Position numbers and translations under genes: made by a program. 64,000 bases of DNA from Garcia nutans (Eukaryota > Streptophyta > Magnoliopsida > Malpighiales > Euphorbiaceae), in assembly GCA_947685225.1 (NCBI GenBank), contig CANTUV010000033.1:58381001-58445000 (forward strand), given 5' to 3'. Position 1 is the first letter of the stretch. Each line of letters begins with the position of its first letter. The notes under the pieces were generated by a model. It worked only from the letters and a program-made list of their open reading frames with translations. It did not search any database and was not told the DNA's origin. Below, piece by piece: positions 12,462 through 23,008 of this stretch.

Positions 12462-13138
12462 AGATACTTCAGAACTGGTTGTAAAGCTGCTCCACAGGAC
12501 TAGCACGTGATTTATGCCATTAACGTTGCAGATACACTATGGTGTTTACCCTTTTTCTGATGGTATAATGAAAATTGAAACATCTAATAGGCTATTTAGA
12601 ATGGAATGCAATTGCTCGTTGTGGTGAAAAAAAAAATTATATCAAACAGAGCTGCTGCTTCAAATCTTGGTCGAAGATGAATGTATTAAAGGGAGAGAAA
12701 GACTTGTAGGAACAATAAATTTACCTGCTGTGAGCAGAGATGTTGCGATTTTACTGATCATCTTATGGGCTGATTGTAAACCAGTTTGTGTTTTATTTTC
12801 AATTTTCCGCATACTAAAGAAATGTTTTGTATTTTCTTGGGCACTTGAGCTATTTTTCCACTAATTCGGAAGATGAACTCATCTTTAGTATATGAATGGG
12901 TAATTTATACTCATCCTCTCTAAAGAATTCTTTAGACATGTACTTTATCGATTTTAGCTTGTTTTTTGCATTAATCGTCCTCAATTTACAATTTTTTGCA
13001 ATTCTTATCTGTTAGGAATTATTATTATGTTAACTTTTTATTATATTCATATTTAAATGTGATATATTAAAAATATTTAATTACTAAATTTTATAATAAA
13101 AAAATAGTATAAAAGGAAAAAATGAATATAACCTATAA
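12462..13138. other. ClpR3 3' region and spacer
   Basis: The 3' UTR of ClpR3 probably runs to about 12600-12900; several AATAAA/AATGAA-like signals are present. The AT-rich spacer after about 12900 leads into the next gene. No further gene is seen. Confidence 0.5.
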
Positions 13139-15526
13139 AAAACGGAGCGAAAATCAGTTGCGTTTCAAGAGAGCTCTTTCTCTCTCACAGCTTCAACTTC
13201 CTCTCAATTCTTCATCAAATCACAATCTCCATCTTCTTCTTCGCTTCCAATCCCTAAAGCCACAGCTTCCGATTTGCTCGCTGTTCTTGCCCCCGCCACT
13301 CAATCCTCCAAAACCAACCCTCTCGTCTCTCAACAACTCAGATCCTTTCTCAAATTCCTCGTTCCCTTTACCGCTCCTTGTCAACACACTATTTTTAAAA
13401 GGAGACTCACTCCTCAACACATTGTTCTGCTCCGAAGCCAGAAAGAAGAGCATCAGCTCATTTGGTGGCCGCCTGAGCCGGTTCTCGAGCTGCCTCGCCT
13501 CGCCTTTGATTCCGGTGGCGATCCTGACACTATCTACCGAGTTCTAGATCCCACTATCTTGCCTGTAAGTTCGTATAAGCATATGTTTGTGCTCTGAGAC
13601 TTTTTAATTTTTCAAGATTGACAGAGCAACTTAAATATGTTTTTCCTAGTAATTTTATAGGTACCTGATGTTGAAGGATCGAAAAAATGTAGATGCGAGC
13701 TTACTAGAACACCATATGGAAGACGCTTCATAAGTGAGGTCTGAGACAAGCGCGTATTTTTTTTTTGTCTTTTTGGTATTTGTTTTTTGGCCAGCAATTA
13801 ATGTTACGATTTATTGTATAAATTGCAGGAGTTGAATTTTTATCTCAAATTTTTATTTGAAATGATTGCCGCTCGAGGCCCCTCAGTTGGGCTGAATGTT
13901 TCATTGAATCGTTATGATTTCTTTCATGTTCGCCTCTTCATTGCCACAGAAACAGGACGACTTGGTATTCTGTGAGTTTGCATCTCTATTCTTTGATGAT
14001 GTCCTCTCATGTCACATAAGCATTAGCCATTAGATTTCCGTGGTCACTAAGCCTGATTTTATACTTGCTTCCCATGCTCATTAAGTGCATTTTTCTCTGC
14101 TAAAAATCTGTAGAAGACTGACCAGTGTGTTCTGAGCACTACATATATCGTCTCTTTTAAATATATATAGAGAATGATCACTGCTTTTGAAGTTCTGCAT
14201 ATGGTATTTGTTAGCTGTATCCGTGGACCACGTTATAGGGTGATCTCTTAAAGATACGATGGCTCTGTACTCGGTTAAATGGGAGTTTTCTTTGGAGTAT
14301 TAAGGAAAGCATACTCCATATGGCATTACTCTACTCTTCTTAGTAAACATCTTATGGGTTATTTATTGATTTATTTAATGTTCTTATACGTTAATTTTTC
14401 AGGTTCCATGCTAAAGAATACCCAGCATACACTAAAGATATATTTCCATACAATATGGGATATTGCCAAACAGGCAAAAATCAAATCGTGACAACTTTGA
14501 TCCATGTTACTAAATCAGTATAGCAAAATTTATCCTGAATCTTTTACTCTGTATTGGCCTATTGGGTCTGTTCATCACTCTCACTCCTGAATTAAATAAT
14601 TGTCTATAGTTGTGCTCTAAAGTCTTTGTTCTCCTTTCAGGTTCTACTGTAACTTATGATGATTCAATGAACTCGCGCAACATTCTCTGGCTGGCACCGT
14701 TTCCAAGCAATTCGTCTAAATTTTGGGAGGCACCAGGTACATTCAAGTCAAATTCTGCCAAGTTATTCTTTTTGTGTTATTGTTACAAAATTGTTTCTTG
14801 CTCTGCCTGGAGAAAAACATTGTAGGTTAAATGTCAATCCCATATCTCAGATGCACTTTTATTGGTTATCATTCTAATATTCGGATGCCAAAGAGTGAAG
14901 TTCATGAAACTGAATTTAATGCGTCTGTATCTGTATCACAAGAAAAGAAGTACATTTTCTATGATATTGAATCGTAGTTCCATGGAACATATGTAACAAG
15001 AGAACATAATATGATTTTCATTTCTTGAATCAAATTTGTCATAGATATTATTAGTGCTAGACGAACAATTGCCTCACACAGTCGACTATTTTGCCTTTTT
15101 GGGGTGGGATTTTCTGATTTGTATTTTCTATGAAGTTTTTAAGCCAACATTGTCAATGAAACTGGCATTAGGTGTCAGTATTCCTTCGGTAACTCACATT
15201 AATGCAGTTTGACATATGGTCCTAGTTGTGTTGGATGCCCATCCAAGTGGAATCATATATCAAGATCTCATACCTGAATATGTAAATTTTGCAAGAACAA
15301 TATACGAAGGTTTGGGATTCCATTTGTCTTTCTTATACCATTTCGTTTGCAAAATCAAATTACGCAAACTACTTTAGCTTAAATTTGGTTTGCTAGGCTT
15401 TATCAACATGATATTATTGGTCTGGCAGATGATTTTGGAGATGTGGTGGTTGATGTCAATTACTTGAATGTTGGAGAGAGTTCCAGATTACCAGATCTTC
15501 ATATGTTGAATCCTTCTTTATGTTAG
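13139..15526 (+). CDS. Conserved plant protein of unknown function, start codon not found
   Basis: I do not recognise the family. Seven exons keep one frame: exon 1 to 13564, then 13661-13738, 13829-13971, 14403-14473, 14641-14736, 15226-15309, 15429-15526. Exons 2-7 encode 189 residues and end at TAG 15524-15526. Conserved-looking segments are LIWWPPEPVLELPRLAFDSG, KCRCELTRTPYGRRFISE, LFIATETGRLGILFHAKEYP, SRNILWLAPFPSNSSKFWEA and DFGDVVVDVNYLNVGESSRL. Exon 4 ends ACAG|GCAAAA, a GC-AG intron, and only this donor keeps frame. The oddity is the 5' end. The reading frame is open back to a stop at 13136-13138 but contains no ATG; the only nearby ATG (13122) is in another frame. Either an upstream coding exon exists, or the ATG is lost (KATASDLL at 13256 could be an ancestral MATASDLL), or a base is wrong. 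Confidence 0.7.
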
Positions 15527-16357
15527 CGATACTTATGAACTGTTAGAAACTGGTAGTTTACAGGTGCAATTTTTCTCATTTTATTTCCCTATTCCTTTTA
15601 GGTGCTTCATTTCGAGCTAATAGAGGATTGGATGGTAACTCTTTTCCCAATACAACTCCTCCCACCCTATGCCGAATGTTCGTAGAATGTTAGATCCCAA
15701 TTTGAAATGCTTAACTTCAATCACCTGGTACATTATCTTGGAGTCGATTGTGTTTCTTTTCAGCAAGTTCCATTACTAGTTCCATTTCGATGAGCACTGC
15801 ACTGGAGACAGGAAAAAGAGAAGGCCAGAGCATGGAAGTGATGCAGATGATAATATTCTGCATTGCTATTAGAGTGCACCTCTGATAGCGGATATGAGGA
15901 TTAAAAAAAGATCTGTTATGCTGATTACTGATCTAGAGCTACTGTTTAGACATGAGATGTAAAACTTCCGATTAACTTGGAATTAGAGCTTAATTTTGAG
16001 TTGAATCGAGTCGTTGGCAAGATGATTTTTTCATGAAAAATTGGATCTAATGGAATAGTTATTGTAATATGAAAATAAAGGGCATAATTGTATGCCAAAC
16101 TACCTTCTAATCCGTAAAATGTTCTGAAATGTTCAAGTGAACCGTGAATCTAATACGACAACACTTAATTTGTAATTGTGCCAATCATTTTAGAACTTAT
16201 CATTAATTTGCTATTAAAAGTTCGAATATTTTTAAACCTTTGTTAGCAATAACAGTCCAATCGTCTCCCCAATAACAATTCATTATAAGAGTAATCCAAT
16301 TACAGCGTGACAGATAAAAATCCTAAACCTAGATGTCACGTGTCTGGTGAGCCCTAA
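15527..16357. other. 3' region and spacer
   Basis: Probable 3' UTR of the preceding gene, with a further intron-like stretch, followed by spacer. Sequence at 15600-15700 is moderately open in one frame but has no recognisable content. Confidence 0.45.
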
Positions 16358-16773
16358 GTCTGTTTGGATGGAGACGGGTGGATACTAGATTTCATTAAAG
16401 AATTATAAGATTTGAAAGGTATTTGGGAGAATGTATTTAGAGGATTCATAAAGAATGAGAAGATATTTCTTTTCAAATAACTTTCTCAGTCTCAAAAAAA
16501 ATTATTTTTTTATATTTATTTTATTTTAAAAATAATTTAAATTATTATTAATTTTTTATTTAAAGTATGAATTTATTAAAAAATAAAATAGAAAAAAATA
16601 TTAAATATATTTTATAAATAAAAATAGATAATTATTTTAAGATGTTTTAAAATAAAATAATAAATAATCTTTATAGAATAAAAATAATATAAATTAATAT
16701 TCTATTTTACTCTACTCTTGCATACTTTTACACTATTTTATTAAACCTTAAAAACCTTTGTCCAAACATATCC
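16358..16773. mobile_element. Tourist/Harbinger-type MITE
   Basis: The left end is GTCTGTTTGGATGGAG. The right end, in reverse complement, is GGATATGTTTGGACAAAG, a related inverted repeat sharing TGTTTGGA. TAA trinucleotides flank both sides (16355-16357 and 16774-16776), the target duplication expected of PIF/Harbinger elements. The interior is AT-rich with no ORF. It sits in the promoter region of the tafazzin-like gene. Confidence 0.6.
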
Positions 16774-16996
16774 TAAGTAAATGCTTACTACTCTCATTGT
16801 CGTTTTAGGCCCATATCGGATACGGATCCTCTGAGTTTGTCCACTTCTCTCTCTCTTCACACAGATCAACACTTCACCCTGCCTTCGTCTTTACACTCGC
16901 TTCCTAATTGAATTTCCCAGCATCTTTGAAAACGAAAGCTTCAGTCTTCTCCCCCTCTATATATTGATAGAGAAATCTAATCTGATATATATACAA

Positions 16997-19968
16997 ATGG
17001 CGGTACACAGGATCGAAAGAGCAGATCTATGGAAGAGCAAGGCGCGAGTATTGCAACTCCGCCTTACAGAGCGGTTCCGAGTGGCCGTCCACAAGCATCG
17101 CCGACGTCCGCCAATGTTTTCCGATTCTTACTTCTCGTCAAAGGTTCAACTGTGGCTCTCTCGCTTCCGTGACTTTCACCAAGGCTCTATGCAATCTTCT
17201 TCAGCGTTTTATTGTAAAAGAGGTCTGTCTTGTCTTTCTTTATGAGAATTCTACGCAGGTTCTTATTTTCTTTAGCTGGTGCTTTTATACCTTTTGCAGT
17301 AGAATGGATTTTGTTATGCGATCTTCCATTTATGACTTTTTTTTTCCTTTTCTTTTTCCACTGTTTGCGTGTCTGAACTAGTCTAGGTAATGTGATTGAT
17401 CCTGTTCTGGTCGTATTTAGAGGTGAATTGCTAATCAATAACTTTATCTGTCGCCAACCATCACGTATAGTAGCTATGAGTTATTGATATCTAAAATGTC
17501 TTTGATTTGGCGTACGACATAATTTGTGAGGTTTATCTGTTCTGAATGTTACTGTAAACTTTAGATTGTAGGAACTTTTATTTCGAAGAAAAATGTCATC
17601 TTATTATGAAGTTATAATTTGCATTATCTAAGTTGGGCATACCATTAATTTATGACGTACTATTTATGGGTGAATAACTGGTAGAATTAAATCATGACTT
17701 GTAGCGGATTTTTGGGACTGCTGTTAGTAAGGACTTCAGTGCTGCAGATGATTCTGTTATTGTTCGCATGCTTCAGTCTGTTGCAGTTCCTCTCATTGGA
17801 AGTATGTGTCATGTATTTATGAATGGCCTTAACCGTGTTCAGGTATGTGGCTTGCTTGCTCGAGGAGTTCCTCATTTTTAATCACCTGATGTCTCATGTG
17901 TCTTTGAGTTTTTCAAGATTTGAAATGAGTTTTCTGGTATCACAGGTCTTCGGGTTAGATAAATTACATGATGCCTTGCTTCATAGGCCCAGGAATAAAC
18001 CTCTCTTAACGGTATGAAATAGTCATCCATTAGTGCATTTAGCTCATCATTTCATGTTGTTTTACCTAGTTTAATTTTGTTTATTATGGTAACACAAGTT
18101 TGCATCTCCACTTTATATTATTTCCCATTGGTAGATTATTGATATTTATTTTTCTCTGCTTTTGCAGGTGAGCAATCATGTTGCTTCTGTGGATGATCCA
18201 TTTGTTATTGCTTCACTACTTTCTCCAAGAGTGCTTTTGGATGCTCAGAACTTAAGGTGGACACTTTGTGCAACTGACACGTGTTTTCGTAATCCTGTGA
18301 CTTCTGCATTTTTTCGATCTGGCAAAGTATTGCCTGTTTCTCGTGGGGATGGAATTTATCAGAAGGTACTTTGTTGAGTTCTCATTCCATCTGTTAAAAA
18401 TGTGTGTATGGTTGAATGTTATGTTGTGTCACACCTATAACTTAATGGATGTGATGGTTACAAAGCATTCTGCTGTTGGATATTTTATAAATGTATTGGG
18501 AGATTTAAAAATTTGAACAATTCCCAAAATGATGTCAAGATTACAGAATACTAATACTCATCTTTTCTGCAGGGAATGGATATGGCTATTGCAAAGTTGA
18601 ATAGTGGTGGTTGGGTTCACATTTTCCCGGAGGGTAGTCGTTCTCGTGATGGTGGAAAATCTATGAGATCTTCAAAGAAAGGTGTTGGGAGGTAAGGGTA
18701 TAGTTTGAAGGATATCTATGTTTGAGTGGGACAGGAAGGTAGTGGAATGATGGGTCCACCTTTATTCATTTAATTAGCAAGAGCTTTTTAGAAGAATAAG
18801 AAGCTTTTCTCATGTTCTTCTATGGAAGAATCAAATTTTTTATCTCACAAGGTGCTTGAAAGTTATCTTTATATTTATGTAATGTTATAATTTACTATGG
18901 TTTTTTCATACTATATTAGGTTGGTCCTTGATGCTGATACTGTTCCTATGGTCATCCCATTTGTACACACGGGGATGCAAGAAATCATGCCTATAGGAGC
19001 CAACTTTCCAAGAATTGGTCAGAGTTTGTGCTGTCTCCTTCAAAAATTATGACACTCGAGAGTTGTTTAGGGTGTGCTCTTTCAGAAAGGAAATCCCCTT
19101 TTATCTATTTGGGTGGCAACTCTTGATCTTGTCATGCATGTTTTACATCCAGTCCATAAATTGGTTCTTGCACTTTTTTTTTCTCTATGAAATTACTCCG
19201 CAAGCTTCATTTTTTGCAACCTGAACTTTGTACTAGTACTTTTTTAATGGTATGTTCTTGCATTGGATTTTGGGGGGAGCAAAGGAATGAATGGGCAGTG
19301 ACATTCACGTTATTTTCCAACATTTCTTAGTCATATTTATTGATTTATCTCTTCTCACTGTTGTACCTTACTGGTATCGTGCATGCTTCATGCAGGTGAC
19401 AGTGCTGGTGGGTGGTCCCATCAATTTTGATGATTTGCTTGATGCGGAGGGAATAGAAGACATATCAAGAGGAAAACTATATGATGTAGTAGCTTCTAGA
19501 ATTGGCAGTCGACTACTTGAACTGAAAATTCAAGTTGAGAAGTTAGCAAGTGAACAGTTGATCAAACAGCAACGCCCTAATATGGGAAGCACGAAGAGGG
19601 CAGCTGATATGTTACAAAACATCGATTGGGATTCATTCAGCATGGCAAGCCATGTATTTACTGAAAATGATAAATCAGAATCTAGGATCCAACCAAAGCC
19701 AGGATCAATCTCTTATGAGGTGCCTATTTCTTCAGAAAAGTATTTCAGAATGAGATACTCTCACGAAGGTGGAATCATTTCAAGGATGCATGGTTATATG
19801 GATTCAACAGAGCTACTTGGTTTCGCAGCCAGAGGTTTAATTATGAGACTTAGGAAAGGGGAAAATACTTTCCGTGTTGGAGAAATAAGCCCATTGAGGG
19901 CAGGGAGGCAGTATTTGGAAGCAAACCTGCTACAACACCGGAATACATGCCAACAAAATTATGTATAG
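16997..19968 (+). CDS. Tafazzin-like lysophospholipid acyltransferase (PlsC/AGPAT family)
   Basis: Plant tafazzin-like enzymes move acyl chains between phospholipids, including mitochondrial cardiolipin. The catalytic HX4D motif is in VSNHVASVDDP (exon 4, 18168-18365). The acyl-acceptor motif FPEGSRSRDGG is in exon 5 (18573-18691), followed by LVLDADTVPMVIPFVHTGMQ (exon 6 from 18920). The N terminus is MAVHRIERADLWKSK, and a long C-terminal tail ends NLLQHRNTCQQNYV. Other exons are 16997-17222, about 17705 or 17748 to 17842, and 17946-18011. Two junctions are uncertain. The obvious acceptors (17704, 19395) do not match the phase of the available GT donors. Acceptors after TGCAG at 17747 and ACAG at 19402, with a donor at 19024, give one open frame of about 457 residues. 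Similar in layout to Arabidopsis At3g05510. Confidence 0.88.
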
Positions 19969-21002
19969 CTCAAATTTTGATCTTAGTGTAAATAGACAAT
20001 TTTGACTGAGGCAAATTTTATGATCTTTCGACGTCAAATGAATGATAAATAATTTACCCTGTCCTCGTTTTTCTGAGTTTGTGGAAGTGCGAATCATTCT
20101 TCATCCAGTGTCGTTGTTGAGTTGATGAAAGTGGGATTTTTTTTCTTTTTATATTAAATGAAAATATTTTAAAAATAAAACCCCCAAAGAACAACAGGAG
20201 CTCACTCATGGCGAGGGAAACCGTGATGAGGAACAAGCTCACTGAACAGCTGGAAAGAAGCAGAACAATAAAAGAAAGAACAAGGGCTGACCGTGAACTA
20301 AAAAGGAGACAGGAATGAACTGTTGAGAGGATCAGACCGGTGAAGATGAGAACCAGTAATATCTTGAGGGGGATCCTAACATACCCTTTAAAAAGATACC
20401 CCATAAACAGCTAACGGCTAACTTGACCGGGAATAGAGCACGATCCCAAAGCTTAACACCCATCGAAGAATGAACTAGAAATTGAAACACTTACCAAAAA
20501 GCTGCCTTCGGCAATTTTATCATTTGTATTTTTTGAACTAAGAAATTTGAAAATACCTGAGAGCATTGAAGTGATTAAGAAGCTAATACGTCTGACGCAG
20601 ACCAAGAAATGGAATTTCATCATCAGTGGAAACTTATCAACAATCATCATTGATTGATTAAAAAAATGATGCTGTATACATATACATATATATCTTATGA
20701 GAAAAGCTTCTCGCGTGACAATGAATTAAATAAAAATTTAGACTTTGGTAGAACTATGAATAAAATAAAGAAAAATTCATTATTTTCAAAATAAACACTC
20801 TAAATTGCCGAAACAAATGTTCAAACATTAAAAGCAATTAAATAAAACATAGAATATTTAGAGGTTTTTAATAAAGTTGAGCAACTCAAGGAAAGAAAAT
20901 TTTAATTTGAAACAGCTCTCAGAATTGATAATGCCTGCAAAATTCCTGTCTAGATTTTTCAGAAACAAAATCCAAAATAACATAAGTAACAACAATAAAG
21001 AT
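19969..21002. other. Spacer with a small basic ORF of unknown origin
   Basis: Between the convergent tafazzin-like and L7 genes. An ATG at 20208 opens a 36-residue frame to TGA at 20316-20318. It is rich in Arg, Lys and Glu (KLTEQLERSRTIKERTRADR) and could form a short helix. The opposite strand is open for over 100 codons of hydrophobic sequence. Neither matches anything I know, and both may be remains of an old insertion. Confidence 0.4.
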
Positions 21003-22275
21003 CTAATTCATCCTCCTAATGAGCTCATTGATGTACTCCTCACGATTTCCAGCATCACCACCCTCCACATAATGGTTTCTCTTCTTCTTCAAACCACCAG
21101 ATGGAGCACTCAACTTAAATGGCCATAGAAAATTATTTGCCTCTTTGAAATGAGGCCCTACAGTCATGATCTCATGAATCAAATCTTCCATGCAGATAAT
21201 TCCATAACTTCCCAGCGCCTGCAGATATATATAAAAATTCATGCATCAATATGAAGGCCAACAACAAATGAGGATGTAAACAAACTGATGGAATATCATG
21301 CTACCTGTTCAACAATGGAATTATCAGTCAGAGCAATTCTTTGCTTGTTCAGCTTCCCGTAACCCCTTTTATAGATCAACTCCCTCACGCTTTTGAGATT
21401 AGGATAACTGTAAAATAAAAACAAAGCAAAATCAACAAATATGCTCAATAAACTTAGCACATCAATCGATTGTCCCATATGTCGGTCTGCTTCATCAAAT
21501 GCGATTAATCATTCTGTCTTACCCATAAGTCACATATGGCTCAACCCTATGTAGCATGTTCACGGTTGCTTTGTTCACTTTGAGAAAAACACCATTAAAT
21601 ATCTGCCAAAGACACCATTAAATATCAGGCACCCAACTCTGGTTGATAAGTGAAGAAACAATCCATTATTTGCTTATCTATTTTAAATATCAAATGCTTA
21701 ATAAATATTACCTGTCTCAGACGCAAAAGTTGCAAGATTGTTCTTGTCTTTGGGGCCATCGCATTGATACTGTTGAGAATTAATAAGAATTTAGAGTCCT
21801 TTCACACAATTAAAGATGTCATCATGAATGAAATGGCAACAGGAGGAGTACTTCCATGACTAAGCGTATCAAATGCAAGAACTAGCTTGCTAATCTTACC
21901 CACGGATACGGATGATGAATAGCAGTTTGGCCTCTGGTTCAACATAAAACCCTCCTTTCAGTTTAGCTTCTCTTTTCAAATTTATCAACTCTCTTTCCTG
22001 TAATATTTAACATAAAGAAAAAAGTGTCAGACTAAGGGGGAAAATTTCTAGGAGAAAACTACATTAATTATACATAAACTTATGTGAATTACCTGTTCTC
22101 TATATTCCTTGGCATATTTCTCTGCCCTCTTGAAGATAACCAATCTATTTTCAGCATTTTTCTGCTTCCTAATCTTTAGTTCTTGACTCTTAGCCAAAGC
22201 CCATTCATCACTTCTCTTCCTTTTCTTCAACACAGATTCAGGGACAAAAGCTGCTGCCTTAGTTTCTTCAGCCAT
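21003..22275 (-). CDS. RPL7: 60S ribosomal protein L7 (uL30)
   Basis: Cytosolic large-subunit protein. Six coding exons on the minus strand (22275-22093, 21997-21900, 21769-21712, 21602-21523, 21407-21305, 21218-21003) join to 738 bases, 245 residues, the usual plant L7 length. The N terminus is a basic extension (KKRKRSDEWALAKSQELKIR). It is followed by KGGFYVEPEAKLLFIIRIRG, the RNA-binding L30-like domain with TILQLLRLRQIFNGVFLKVN and YVTYGYPNLKSVRELIYKRG, and the conserved end EEYINELIRRMN. A 5' UTR intron is likely from 22568 (GTAAGT) to 22278 (TTAG), two bases before the ATG, as is common in plant ribosomal-protein genes. The promoter elements upstream support high constitutive expression. 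Confidence 0.97.
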
Positions 22276-22635
22276 TTCTAATCACAAGACATCCCAAGGT
22301 ACAGTTAAAACTCAAAACCCCATATTCTAAAACTCAAAAGCTAACATACCCAGATCACAAATCACAACTTATACAAATCTTACAATCAAATACAGAAAAC
22401 TAAAATCATAGCAATAGTTGCAAAGAAACCAAATTTAATGTCCTTCCGACAAGTAGTGTTATCATAAAAATCCATAAAATTGAAATAAGAACATTACAAA
22501 AGCCACCAAGTTAGCAACTTCATGTGGTGAATTTCAAGAAATAGAGGTAAAATGGAGATCAAACTTACCGAGTGTATAAATCGAAGTAGCTCCTTGATCC
22601 AGCAACCAGCGGAAAACGAAGTTTGGAGCCAACAA

Positions 22636-22754
22636 AGCCCATATATATAGTAAATTAAAATTACATGTCAGGCATTTTTCTCTATGGTCAAACGTTATCG
22701 TTTAAAACATTTTGGAATGGTATTTTGGTCATTTCAATAAAAAAACTAGGGTTT
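22636..22754 (-). promoter_or_regulatory. RPL7 promoter: TATA box, site II (TGGGCT) and telo-box
   Basis: Read on the minus strand: AAACCCTA (a telo-box) at 22754-22747, a TATATATA run at about 22650-22642, and TGGGCT (a site II element) at 22641-22636 just below it. Telo-box plus site II is the known signature of plant ribosomal-protein and translation-factor promoters. The same 400-bp interval must also hold the promoter of the divergent capping-protein gene starting at 23009. Confidence 0.65.
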
Positions 22755-23008
22755 TGCTTTCCTTTGACCCTCTGAAGTCTCAAAACGCAAGATAAGTTGC
22801 CGAATCTATTAAAACGGTGACGTAAACGATGCACAATCACATTTTATAAATGAACGGTCATGATTAAACTATAAAGCGCTGACCCCACCTATCCAACATT
22901 TGGCTTTCCAGATCATACACAATAACACCTCCCTCTCTCAGTGATTCCTTTTCAAAATCCATAATAGTACTCATTTTCTTCTTCTTCAATGCGTTGAAAG
23001 AGACAATA

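Noticed and set aside
13122..13547. 141-residue frame with an ATG at 13122
   Set aside because: It overlaps exon 1 of the conserved gene in another frame and is Ser/Leu/Pro low complexity. The other frame splices correctly into six further exons.
20054..20404. Hydrophobic 116-residue minus-strand frame
   Set aside because: No conserved motif, no clear signal peptide and membrane layout, and no splice or promoter support. Kept only as a remark on the spacer.
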